Positions 22,944 to 30,621 of a DNA stretch of 64,000 nucleotides are shown piece after piece (within the stretch, counting starts at the first letter, position 1; every line of letters starts with the position of its first letter). The position numbers and the translations under genes are program-made. Location of the stretch: the NCBI GenBank assembly GCA_017399185.1, contig JAFQEA010000019.1, forward strand, positions 97,885-161,884, read 5' to 3'. The stretch comes from Clostridia bacterium. GTDB taxonomy: Bacteria > Bacillota > Clostridia > Christensenellales > Borkfalkiaceae. The notes beneath the pieces are model-generated. The model was not told the origin of the DNA. It did no database searches and saw only the letters and a program-made list of their open reading frames with translations.

Positions 22944-23303
22944 TTAGTTTGTCAAAGTCGGTTGATTGAACGCATAAAGCGTTTCGTTAATCTTAATTAT
23001 ATCGTAAACCCCAATTTTAATATGATAAGTAATTATTATATCAAAAATTTTACTATTGGATAGCGTGTAGCCTGCCGTCCTTAAAAGCCTTTGCGCTTCA
23101 TCCAAATCAAGCTCTAACGCGAGCGCAAAGCAAATAACTGTATTTTTGCTTGGATGATAATAAATATCACTCAATATTTTATGCCAGGTTTGCCTGCTTA
23201 CACTAGCTCTTTGATAGCACTCAACGTCGGTTATTCCCTTTTTATCAATCAGCTTTAAAAGCGTATCTTTAAAGCTGTCGTCTTTGTTTTTAATCATCAA
23301 CAT
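22944..23303 (-). CDS. small HTH-like regulator adjacent to the vWA operon
   Basis: 119 residues. The segment DTLLKLIDKKGITDVECYQRASVSRQTWHKI has the spacing of an Xre-type helix-turn-helix, and YYHPSKNTVICFALALELDLDEAQRLLRTAG matches the helices that follow it in a family of small Firmicutes regulators. I use ATG 23303 (8 bases after GGGGG); ATG 23309 is too close to that site, and the open frame runs 20 codons further upstream. It lies just before the vWA gene on the same strand and may control it through the palindrome at 22869-22889 (inference). Confidence 0.75.
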   Translation of the reverse strand: MLMIKNKDDSFKDTLLKLIDKKGITDVECYQRASVSRQTWHKILSDIYYHPSKNTVICFALALELDLDEAQRLLRTAGYTLSNSKIFDIIITYHIKIGVYDIIKINETLYAFNQPTLTN

Positions 23304-23422
23304 ATCCATATCCCCCAAAGCGTTTTTCACTAATACCCGTGTACTTATAATATACAAAATCAAGTACGCGATTTCCTTTTTTTGGAAGAAAAAATATTTT
23401 TATGTCTTTCATAATAATATTA

Positions 23423-23450
23423 AAAATCCGCCATAAAATGGCGGATTTTG
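23423..23450 (-). terminator. terminator after the ECF component gene
   Basis: AAAATCCGCCA-TAAAA-TGGCGGATTTT, a near-symmetric hairpin with T-runs in both directions, right at the stop of the ECF gene. Confidence 0.75.
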
Positions 23451-23451
23451 A

Positions 23452-23973
23452 TTATAATTTTATTTTTTCTTTTAGGTTGGTGATAAGCATTGACAGTGGT
23501 TTAAAAACCGTTAGAAATATAACAAAATTTGAAACGATATGAACGATAACAAAGACGACGCCGTTAAGATAATAAGCTAAAAATCTTTGTATAAAAGTTT
23601 CAAATCCTAATAAAACCGTGACCAATACCCCGTCTAAAACACCAAAGCCAAAAGTTAATACTGTAGCAATCAAGGCAACGATAATTGGATTATCAATCTT
23701 CTTTTTACCAAGCAGCGCAAATACAACGCACAAAAGATTGAAATGCAAAAGATAAGCAATAACCCAAACGTTAAAGCCCCAATAAATACCAAGTATCAAA
23801 CAAAATAGCGTGGTTGGTATAACACATATAAACCCAAACGCAAAGGAAAATATAGCACATAATATGCTTACGACCTCAACGTTGGGTATCATTGTTAAAG
23901 CTAATTTGCCGACGACAAGCAAGGCAACCATGATTGCCAAAACTGATATTCGGCGTGATAAAGATTTATTCAT
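23452..23973 (-). CDS. ECF transporter substrate-binding (S) component, probably for a corrinoid
   Basis: 173 residues with five or six membrane helices. The start RRISVLAIMVALLVVGKLALTMIPNVEVVS has the ALLV-GKLALxxIPNVE layout of energy-coupling-factor S components in Clostridia. No EcfA or EcfT gene lies nearby, as usual for group II systems with a shared module. It overlaps the DUF4430 lipoprotein stop by 8 bases (ATGAATAA), so translation is coupled. The pair sits behind a cobalamin riboswitch, which points to B12 or a precursor as the substrate (inference from regulation and the partner domain). Confidence 0.78.
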   Translation of the reverse strand: MNKSLSRRISVLAIMVALLVVGKLALTMIPNVEVVSILCAIFSFAFGFICVIPTTLFCLILGIYWGFNVWVIAYLLHFNLLCVVFALLGKKKIDNPIIVALIATVLTFGFGVLDGVLVTVLLGFETFIQRFLAYYLNGVVFVIVHIVSNFVIFLTVFKPLSMLITNLKEKIKL

Positions 23974-24424
23974 TAATATAAGCAACGTATCCAATATAAA
24001 TAACTACGCCGTCAACGATTGACATTGAAGATAACCCAACCGCACTTGAAACCACCTTAATTTCGCCGTGATAACGTGTTTGCGCGAAAGCTGTTTGGTC
24101 CCAATTTGGCTCATAGCTTGTAAAAATGCTTACAAAACCGTTGCTATCGGTAGCAAGCGCGCCAACCTTTGTTAAATATGCGCCGTAAGTTGATTCTTCA
24201 TAGACAACGTCCAAGCCCTTGGTTTCTTTGATATGTAAAAGAACAGATAACGCACCTTGTGATAAATCAAGATCGTCAAGGCTTAATTCATATACTAAAG
24301 GCGTTTCTTCAGCAACTACAACGGTAATCTTGCCAGAATCTTCAATGGTTGGTTTGTTAAAATCACACGCGGTGATCAAAAGTAGCGCTAAAACGCTTAA
24401 TAAAAGTGACAAAAACTTTTTCAT
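23966..24424 (-). CDS. DUF4430 (transcobalamin-like) lipoprotein
   Basis: 152 residues. Signal peptide MKKFLSLLLSVLALLLITAC with the lipobox LITAC gives a membrane-anchored extracytoplasmic protein. The rest resembles DUF4430, the domain related to the C-terminal part of animal transcobalamin and intrinsic factor: GALSVLLHIKETKGLDVVYEE, then YGAYLTKVGALATDSNGFVSIFT, then a C-terminal SSMSIVDGVVIYIGYV. It probably captures a corrinoid and hands it to the ECF component encoded next. TTAAGGAG precedes ATG 24424; an upstream in-frame ATG would include the riboswitch terminator and is rejected. Control by the riboswitch at 24445-24661 is expected to be off when cobalamin is plentiful. Confidence 0.85.
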   Translation of the reverse strand: MKKFLSLLLSVLALLLITACDFNKPTIEDSGKITVVVAEETPLVYELSLDDLDLSQGALSVLLHIKETKGLDVVYEESTYGAYLTKVGALATDSNGFVSIFTSYEPNWDQTAFAQTRYHGEIKVVSSAVGLSSMSIVDGVVIYIGYVAYINE

Positions 24425-24444
24425 AAAAAACTCCTTAATAAAAA

Positions 24445-24661
24445 TTTTCGCAAAGAAAAAAGGCCCTTGCAAAGGCCCCACTCAAAAAGAGTTTACAACC
24501 GCCAGCCCTTTGCCCACAAGCAGGTTGATATATATTAATCATTTCAGGTAGGTTACCCGACTCGCGTTAGACGCACACGGTAATGGCTGTTGCACCAGAT
24601 TTTAACTGGTTTCCCCTACTCTTTGCATAAAATGCAGGTCTGAAATGTTGTTGTAATTATA
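24445..24661 (-). ncRNA. cobalamin (B12) riboswitch with terminator, upstream of the DUF4430 lipoprotein
   Basis: On the minus strand, P1 is CATTTCAG (24647-24640) with CTGAAATG (24547-24540). Inside are the hallmark elements: AGGGGAAACCAG-TTAAAA-TCTGGTGCAACAGCC (the B12-box region) and GAGTCGGGTAACCTACCTG (matching the AGYC...GACCTGCC end). Downstream comes CAACC...GGTTG and the terminator GGCCTT-TGCA-AGGGCC with TTTTTT (about 24480-24445). TATAAT is at 24661-24656. The B12 box is slightly off consensus (GCAACAGCC), so affinity or class should be checked. Confidence 0.85.
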
Positions 24662-24695
24662 ATATTTAGATTGAGCTAAATTATTTTTAGATAAA

Positions 24696-25241
24696 TTATT
24701 TTGCAGTTAGCTCGTAAAGGTTTTTCTTATACAAATCCAAGCACTTTGTGATAATGCGCAGCGCTTCATCCCTATCGGCAGTTTTGTCAACAACGGTTGG
24801 CTTGCCGTGTTCTAATTGCTTGTAAACCATAAAAAAGTGCTTCATTTCTTCAAAAATGTGTTCAGGAAGGTCTTGAATACTCTTATATGTATTATAGTTG
24901 GGGTCGGCTTCAGGGATAGCGATAATCTTTTCATCCTTTTCGCCGTTATCGTCCATAATCATAACGCCGATTGGATAGCAGGAAACCAAACTCATCGGGA
25001 TTAAGCTTTCTGAACATAAAATCAAAACGTCTAACGGGTCTTTGTCTTCAGCAAGCGTGTGCGGAATAAACCCGTAGTTTGCAGGATAGTGGGTTGAAGT
25101 GTATAAAATTCTGTCAAGGCGCAATAAGCCTGTGGTTTTATCCATTTCGTATTTTTGCTTTGAGCCCTTGCTGATTTCAACAACAGCAATAAACTTTTCC
25201 GGCTTTATGCGTGAGCTTTCAATATCATGCCAAATGTTCAT
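24696..25241 (-). CDS. ppa: inorganic pyrophosphatase, family I
   Basis: 181 residues. It hydrolyses pyrophosphate to phosphate with Mg2+, pulling biosynthetic reactions forward. The family features are in order: VVEISKGSKQKYEMDKTTG, LDRILYTSTHYPANYGFIPHT, EDKDPLDVLIL (metal-binding DxDPxD) and IPEADPNYNTYKSIQDLPEH, then FFMVYKQLE. TAAGGAG precedes the ATG and a consensus promoter lies upstream. The length is normal. A second, degenerate relative is at 14205-14561. Confidence 0.95.
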   Translation of the reverse strand: MNIWHDIESSRIKPEKFIAVVEISKGSKQKYEMDKTTGLLRLDRILYTSTHYPANYGFIPHTLAEDKDPLDVLILCSESLIPMSLVSCYPIGVMIMDDNGEKDEKIIAIPEADPNYNTYKSIQDLPEHIFEEMKHFFMVYKQLEHGKPTVVDKTADRDEALRIITKCLDLYKKNLYELTAK

Positions 25242-25276
25242 AAAAAACTCCTTAATGAACTATTGTTCATATCAAA

Positions 25277-25305
25277 AGTATATCACAAATGTAATACCTT
25301 GTCAA
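25277..25305 (-). promoter_or_regulatory. ppa promoter
   Basis: TTGACA (25305-25300), 17 bases, TATACT (25282-25277) on the minus strand; the leader to ppa is about 30 bases. The remaining 25306-25507 is AT-rich without a recognisable gene. Confidence 0.75.
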
Positions 25306-25507
25306 TAAGTTTTTGAAAAATAGCGCAAATAAAAAGAAATGTAAATATCGTGTAAAAACAGCTAAAAGGTTTGATTTTTTACAAGGTTTTGAAGACCAAT
25401 GCCGCCGTTTGCAAGGTAATTATAGAAAAATTAACACCTTAAGTCAACAATAAAACAAGGTAAAAACTAAATTTGAGTTTTTTATTTAAAAATTGAGTTT
25501 ACATTGC

Positions 25508-25536
25508 TTTACAAACGTAAATTGTTGTGATATAAT
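25508..25536 (+). promoter_or_regulatory. tRNA-Leu(CAA) promoter
   Basis: TTTACA (25508-25513), 17 bases, TATAAT (25531-25536), 17 bases before the tRNA. Confidence 0.7.
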
Positions 25537-25553
25537 TTCAAAGTCAGTGAAAA

Positions 25554-25640
25554 GCCGCTGTGACGAAATTGGCAGACGTAGCAGACTCAAAATCTGCCGC
25601 CCTTAAAAGCGTGCCGGTTCGAGTCCGGCCAGCGGCACCA
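25554..25640 (+). tRNA. tRNA-Leu (anticodon CAA), CCA encoded
   Basis: 87 bases. Acceptor GCCGCTG/CAGCGGC, anticodon loop CTCAAAA giving CAA, long variable arm, T-arm GCCGG-TTCGAGT-CCGGC, then ACCA. Its 3' part, from AAAAGCGTG to CACCAAA, is identical to the tRNA-Leu at 19529 and lies in the same orientation about 6.0 kb away. Confidence 0.97.
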
Positions 25641-25647
25641 AACGTTT

Positions 25648-25675
25648 ATGCAGGGATATACCCTGCATTTTTTGT
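25648..25675 (+). terminator. terminator after tRNA-Leu(CAA)
   Basis: ATGCAGGG-ATATA-CCCTGCAT followed by TTTTTTG. Confidence 0.88.
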
Positions 25676-25743
25676 TGCAAAAAAATATAAAAATTCAACT
25701 AAAGTTGATTTTTAATTGACGAAAAATTGAAACTTTTTTTGTA

Positions 25744-25760
25744 AAATACATCCTGTATTT
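25744..25760 (+). promoter_or_regulatory. inverted repeat upstream of degV
   Basis: AAATACA-TCC-TGTATTT, a perfect 7-bp inverted repeat with a 3-base spacer, about 50 bases before the degV start. It could be an operator, but I do not recognise the protein that would bind it. No good promoter is visible around it. Confidence 0.35.
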
Positions 25761-25808
25761 ATGATAGCATAGGCAAATTTGCCCATAAACCAACTAAAGG
25801 AGAACAAA

Positions 25809-26702
25809 ATGGACAGAAAATTTGTAATTGTAAGCGATTCATCCTGCAGCTTGAGCAATGAATTAAGAAAACAATATAATATTGAATATATACCAATGTA
25901 TTTTTCATACGATGAAACTTCGCTCCCGGCGGATTTAGACTGGAAGGAGCTTTCAGCTAAAGGCTTTTATGACATTTTGCGCAATGATACGCGCATTTTT
26001 ACGTCACAAGTACCGGCACAAGACTACTTAACCCGCTTTGAAGAATACATAAAAACCGGCTATGACGTATTATCAATTTCCTGCTCATCAGGGCTATCGG
26101 CTTCGGTAAAAGCAAGCGGCGTTGTACGCGATGAGCTGCTTACTAAATACCCTGAAGCAAAAATTATCTGTATTGACTCACTAATTTGCAGCTTCGGTCT
26201 TGGCATGCTTTGTATGTATGCAAGTGATCTTCGCGCTCAAGGTAAAAACATAACGGAAGTTGCAGAGCTTGTTGAAGGTATAAAAATGAACGTAAACCAG
26301 CTTTGTACCGTTGGCGAGCTTAAATATCTTAAGCGTGCAGGCAGAATTTCAGCAACGACCGCACTTTTTGGCACAATGTTAAACATTAAACCAATTATCG
26401 TTTCTAACACCAGGGGCGAAAACGCTTCGGTTGAAAAGGTTAAAGGCAGGGTTAAATCCCTACGCCGCCTTGCTGAACTAACCAAAGAAAAGTTCACGGG
26501 CGAAACTATCAGCGGCATCTATATTTGCCACGCAGATTGTATTGAAGACGCCGAAAAGCTTAAAGAGTTTATCCTGGAAGTTTTACCCGGGACACAAATC
26601 ACCATTGGCATTCTTGACCCAATCGTAGGCGCGTCAGCAGGCCCGGATACTTTAGGTATTTACTTTGTTGGCGCAGATAAGCCAAACACAGATAACGCAT
26701 AA
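25809..26702 (+). CDS. DegV family fatty-acid-binding protein
   Basis: 297 residues. DegV/FakB proteins hold a fatty acid for the FakA kinase so that it can enter phospholipid synthesis (cytoplasm). The start KFVIVSDSSCSLSNELRKQY, the FTSQVPAQDYLTRFEEY segment, SCSSGLSASVKAS around residue 90, and GELKYLKRAGRISATTALFGTMLNIKPII are the family pattern; near the end GPDTLGIYFVG corresponds to the usual GPG-lGl motif. AAAGGAG precedes ATG 25809; a longer frame upstream lacks a site. No fakA gene is present here, so the kinase must be elsewhere. Confidence 0.93.
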   Translation: MDRKFVIVSDSSCSLSNELRKQYNIEYIPMYFSYDETSLPADLDWKELSAKGFYDILRNDTRIFTSQVPAQDYLTRFEEYIKTGYDVLSISCSSGLSASVKASGVVRDELLTKYPEAKIICIDSLICSFGLGMLCMYASDLRAQGKNITEVAELVEGIKMNVNQLCTVGELKYLKRAGRISATTALFGTMLNIKPIIVSNTRGENASVEKVKGRVKSLRRLAELTKEKFTGETISGIYICHADCIEDAEKLKEFILEVLPGTQITIGILDPIVGASAGPDTLGIYFVGADKPNTDNA

Positions 26703-26705
26703 AAG

Positions 26706-26737
26706 AAAAATCCCAGTTATATACTGGGATTTTTTTA
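26706..26737. terminator. bidirectional terminator between degV and the phosphopantetheinyl transferase gene
   Basis: AAAAATCCCAG-TTATATA-CTGGGATTTTTTT between two convergent genes. Confidence 0.85.
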
Positions 26738-26758
26738 TATTTTTTTATAGAAAAGCAG

Positions 26759-27361
26759 CTATTTTGACAAATCAATTAATTTAGGCTTACAAAAGGTTGC
26801 AGATTTATTATCGGTAGCGCAAGATAACACGTATTTATCACCTGCAAGATTAATTGCGTAGGTTTTCGTTAAGTATGCTTCAACTAAAATATCCGAAATC
26901 GCCTTTTTGTAAACGCCAAGCTTAAAAATACTTTCCTTTTTAGTCCAAAGCTCAATTACTTTTTCGGGTGTAAAGTCATTAGGTGGCAAAAGCTTTTCAG
27001 TATCTGTCATAATTCTTTGCGCAAGCTTAAAATTAAAGCGGTTTGGGTCAAAATATTCAACGTCAACACCGTGATTTATGCTTGAAACAGAAACTGTAAT
27101 AAGATTTTTTGAGTGAGAAATAGAAAATTTTGCACCATCGCAAATCCATTTACCAGATTTTGTCAATTCAAGCTTACAGGTTTTAGCGTCAATGTAGCAA
27201 TCAGCAAGGGCCTTTTCAAGCAAAACCGACGCCCAATATCTTTGCGCTTTTGCAAACGCGTCCTTAAAAGAATCGACGTAATCCCTGCGCGCTTTATTTA
27301 TAGTAATATTTAGTGGTTTATCAGGTATTTGTGCGTAATAAATCTTTATACAATCAATCAT
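26759..27361 (-). CDS. 4'-phosphopantetheinyl transferase, Sfp type
   Basis: 200 residues. It moves phosphopantetheine from CoA to carrier proteins. The three family motifs appear: AKFSISHSKNLITVSVSS (the SHS motif), GVDVEYFDPNR (GVDxE, Mg-binding) and WTKKESIFKLGVYK (WxxKEAxxK, Lys site). Sfp itself is about 225 residues, so this is slightly short at its N-terminus. It is the last gene of a run that includes galM, galK, galE and nagB, with an 11-base gap after galM, but the link to galactose use is probably only positional. Confidence 0.88.
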   Translation of the reverse strand: MIDCIKIYYAQIPDKPLNITINKARRDYVDSFKDAFAKAQRYWASVLLEKALADCYIDAKTCKLELTKSGKWICDGAKFSISHSKNLITVSVSSINHGVDVEYFDPNRFNFKLAQRIMTDTEKLLPPNDFTPEKVIELWTKKESIFKLGVYKKAISDILVEAYLTKTYAINLAGDKYVLSCATDNKSATFCKPKLIDLSK

Positions 27362-27371
27362 TTTGTAAACC

Positions 27372-28379
27372 TTAAATTTTGCTAAATTGATATTTTATAT
27401 AATGTTCCGCTTGTTTATTTTTCTTAATTAAAGGCTTTATAAAGCCATCAATATTTACAGCGTTGGGGTAAAACTGGGGCTCTAAACAAAAGGCTGTGTG
27501 TCTGCCGTAGTTTCCCTTACCAACGCAATCATTAAGCATATTGCCTGTATAGAACTGAACACCTGGATAATCAGAATAGATATCAAACTTAATTTTTGTA
27601 TTTGGCGAATAACCGCTTGCTAAATGACATGATTTGGTACAAAAATTATGGTCAACGCCGCCTACAGAAGCAATACTTGCATTGTTTGCATTAACAGCAT
27701 CACCTATCAATTTGTAATCTCTGAAATCAAACGGAGTGTTTTCAACAGCTAAAAGCTGCCCTGTTGTAATCAAATTTTCATCAACAGGCGTAATATAATC
27801 GGCGTTAATCTTAAGATAGGTATCATAAATATTGCCTTTGCCCTGGCCGTTAAGATTAAAATAGGTATGGTTTGTCGGGCAGAAGTATGTATCTTGGTCA
27901 GCTGTGCCAAAATAACGCATTAAAAGAGAATTTTTATCAAGACCAAATTCAACAGAAAACTCCAAATTACCGTTAAAGCCTTGGTCGCCATCCAGTGAAA
28001 TTAAACTCATTATTAACGTATCACCTAAAACCTTAACCCTATAAAAACGCTTATCAAAGCCGATTAAACCACCGTGTAAGGTATTAAGTCCGTCATTTTT
28101 AGCAAGCGTATAGGTTTTATTGTTTAGCGTATAAGCGCCACCGCCAATTCGGTTGGCAACACGACCAATGGTTGCACCGATATAAGCATCACTTTCAATA
28201 TATCCGTCAATCGTATCAAAGCCGAGCGCAACGTCCACTTGTGCGTTTTCGGACTTGATAATCAATGATTGAATTATCGCACCAAAATCGGTAACAGATA
28301 CTTTTAGATATTCATTTTCTAACGTGTATATATGTACCTTTTGGTTTTGATAATCACAAAAATAACTTTTAGTAATCAT
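27372..28379 (-). CDS. galM: aldose 1-epimerase (galactose mutarotase)
   Basis: 335 residues. It interconverts alpha and beta sugar anomers so that galactokinase receives alpha-galactose. IGATIGRVANRIGGG, LHGGLIGFDKRFY, the PTNHTYFNLNGQGKGNIYDT segment with its catalytic His, and late PGVQFYTGNML with AFCLEPQFYPNAVN (catalytic Glu) are all in their usual places. The start ATG lies 7 bases after the galK stop, in the same operon. Length is normal. Confidence 0.94.
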   Translation of the reverse strand: MITKSYFCDYQNQKVHIYTLENEYLKVSVTDFGAIIQSLIIKSENAQVDVALGFDTIDGYIESDAYIGATIGRVANRIGGGAYTLNNKTYTLAKNDGLNTLHGGLIGFDKRFYRVKVLGDTLIMSLISLDGDQGFNGNLEFSVEFGLDKNSLLMRYFGTADQDTYFCPTNHTYFNLNGQGKGNIYDTYLKINADYITPVDENLITTGQLLAVENTPFDFRDYKLIGDAVNANNASIASVGGVDHNFCTKSCHLASGYSPNTKIKFDIYSDYPGVQFYTGNMLNDCVGKGNYGRHTAFCLEPQFYPNAVNIDGFIKPLIKKNKQAEHYIKYQFSKI

Positions 28380-28385
28380 AATTTT

Positions 28386-29534
28386 TTAATTGTTTAAATT
28401 TTGCACAACTATGCCGTCAGCAATCGTTGCATCATAAAATGACGGCGCGTAATTAGTTATTTTAGTGTAGCCATCTGCAACGAATTTCTTAAACTCATTT
28501 AGCCTATCACCTTCAACCAAAGCGATACAGCACCCGCCAAAGCCACCGCCTACCATGCGCGCGCCAATACAACCGTTAAAAGAAGTCAAAACCGCCTGAA
28601 GCGCATTAAGTTCAAACCCGGCAACGTCGTAAAGCTTGTCAAGCGAGTGGTGTGATTGATTCAATAATTGACCTAATTGGATAATATCGCCACAAATCAA
28701 AGCCTTTTTAGCAAGATTAACACGTTCACACTCTTCGACAACGTGTTTTACACGTTTATAGAGCCTTTCATTGAGTAAATTTTTATGTTTTTCAAGGTCA
28801 TCAGGGCGCAAATCTGCAAGACAATCTATGTCAAGCGCTGTTTTTAGTATTGCAAGGGCCGCGTCAGTTTCACTACGGCGCTCATTGTACTTACTTTCAA
28901 CCAAATTATGCGGTTTATTGCAATTCACAATGGCTAAAGCGTAATCTCCAAGCACAAAAGGCACGTATTCACAATCCAAGGTCTTGCAATCAAGCACCAT
29001 TGCCATGTCCTTTTTACCGCAGGATGAAGCAAATTGGTCCATAATACCGCAATTAACCCCTGCGTAATTGATTTCTGTCTTTTGCGCTAAAAGTGCAATA
29101 TCCTTATCAGGCATCGATTGCCCAGAAATTTCGAGCAGCGCTTTTATTGTTGAAACTTCAATCGCGGCGGAAGAAGATAATCCGCTACCAAAAGGAACTG
29201 TGCAATCAGATAAAATATCACAGCCTAAAACCTTATAGCCGGCTTTTTGAAGATAGTACGCCGCACCTGCTTGATAATTGCCGTATTTAAAATTTTTATA
29301 GCTGTCAAGCTTGTCAATATCCAAGGTAACCTTTTCATCTAAAGTCGTCCAACAAAGGTTAATTTGATTAGTTGCGTTTGGTCTTATATATATGGTATTT
29401 TTAAGCGATAAAGCGGCAGGAAAAACCTTGCCGCCGCAATAGTCGATATGCTCTCCAATTATGTTAATTCTACCTGCGGCGCTAACCGCAAAAGAATAGT
29501 TTTTTAAAATATCTGCATTAATTACGTGTGACAT
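28386..29534 (-). CDS. galK: galactokinase
   Basis: 382 residues, a GHMP-family kinase that phosphorylates galactose at C1. AAGRINIIGEHIDYCGGKVFP is the galactokinase signature, PFGSGLSSSAAIEV the GHMP ATP motif, and GARMVGGGFGGCCIALV the third conserved motif. Asp in CGIMDQFASSCG is the catalytic base. It lies between galE and galM. No galT gene (galactose-1-phosphate uridylyltransferase) occurs in the operon or elsewhere in the window, so the next Leloir step must be encoded elsewhere or done by another enzyme. Confidence 0.95.
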   Translation of the reverse strand: MSHVINADILKNYSFAVSAAGRINIIGEHIDYCGGKVFPAALSLKNTIYIRPNATNQINLCWTTLDEKVTLDIDKLDSYKNFKYGNYQAGAAYYLQKAGYKVLGCDILSDCTVPFGSGLSSSAAIEVSTIKALLEISGQSMPDKDIALLAQKTEINYAGVNCGIMDQFASSCGKKDMAMVLDCKTLDCEYVPFVLGDYALAIVNCNKPHNLVESKYNERRSETDAALAILKTALDIDCLADLRPDDLEKHKNLLNERLYKRVKHVVEECERVNLAKKALICGDIIQLGQLLNQSHHSLDKLYDVAGFELNALQAVLTSFNGCIGARMVGGGFGGCCIALVEGDRLNEFKKFVADGYTKITNYAPSFYDATIADGIVVQNLNN

Positions 29535-29581
29535 AATAATTTTTATTTTCTTTGATATAATGCGTGATTTTATTAATTATT

Positions 29582-30592
29582 TTACCTATATCCGTCTGGG
29601 TTTTTTAACTGCCAATTCCAAAGTGAGCTGCACATATCGTCGATATTGAGATTAGCCTTCCAGCCAAGATCAAGATTTGCCTTTTTAGGGTCGGCAAAGC
29701 TTGTTGCAATATCACCTGCGCGGCGCGGCATAATCTTATATTTTAAGCTAAAGCCGCAAGCTTTTTCAAAAGCCTTGATAACTTCTAAAACCGAGTAGCC
29801 CTTACCCGTGCCAAGGTTATATATATGAACGCCCGATTTGGTTAATTTTTCAAGCGCAAAAACGTGTCCGCGCGCCAGGTCAACAACGTGGATATAGTCA
29901 CGCACACCCGTTCCGTCAGGCGTATCGTAATCATTACCAAATACACCGATTTCAGGATACTTACCTACAGCAACCTTTGCAATATACGGCGTTAGGTTAT
30001 TTGGTATGTCGTTAGGGTCTTCCCCGATAAGCCCACTTTCGTGTGCGCCGATAGGGTTAAAATATCTTAAAAGCGTAACAGTCCAGGTATTATCTGAATC
30101 ATAAAGGTCTTGCAAAATCCTTTCCTGAAACAATTTACTCGTTCCGTAAGGATTTGTAGTTCCGCCCGTCCTGCAGTCTTCTGTAAGCGGCAATCTTTCA
30201 GGCTCGCCATAAACGGTTGCAGAAGATGAAAACACGATATTCTTGCAATTAAATTTGCGCATTACCTTAACTAAAGTTAAGGTGCTACCGATATTGTTAT
30301 CGTAATATTCAATAGGCATTTTACAGCTTTCGCCTACCGCCTTAAGCCCAGCAAAATGTATTACAGCATCAATTTGGTTGTCTAAAAATACTTTTGTTAA
30401 CGCGTTTTCGTCGCGCACGTCAATATTAAATAAATTGATTTGCTTTCCGGTAATTTTTTCAACACGACGTATGCTTTCCGCACAGGAATTGGAAAAATTA
30501 TCAACAACAACTACGCCGTGACCTTTTTGCAACAGCTCAACACAGGTATGGCTACCAATATAGCCCGCACCACCCGTAACTAAAACGTTCAT
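29582..30592 (-). CDS. galE: UDP-glucose 4-epimerase
   Basis: 336 residues, short-chain dehydrogenase fold. GGAGYIGSHTCVELL at residues 7-21 binds NAD. The catalytic pair is SSATVYGEPERLPL (Ser/Thr) with NPYGTSKLFQERIL (YxxxK). PIGAHESGLIGEDPNDIPNNLTPYI and the DGTGVRDYIHVVDLARGH block are typical of bacterial GalE. It interconverts UDP-galactose and UDP-glucose. The ATG follows a good AGGAGGTTTAACC site. It lies 29 bases after nagB, in the same direction. Confidence 0.96.
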   Translation of the reverse strand: MNVLVTGGAGYIGSHTCVELLQKGHGVVVVDNFSNSCAESIRRVEKITGKQINLFNIDVRDENALTKVFLDNQIDAVIHFAGLKAVGESCKMPIEYYDNNIGSTLTLVKVMRKFNCKNIVFSSSATVYGEPERLPLTEDCRTGGTTNPYGTSKLFQERILQDLYDSDNTWTVTLLRYFNPIGAHESGLIGEDPNDIPNNLTPYIAKVAVGKYPEIGVFGNDYDTPDGTGVRDYIHVVDLARGHVFALEKLTKSGVHIYNLGTGKGYSVLEVIKAFEKACGFSLKYKIMPRRAGDIATSFADPKKANLDLGWKANLNIDDMCSSLWNWQLKNPDGYR

Positions 30593-30621
30593 GGTTAAAC
30601 CTCCTAATTCTATCAGCCAAA

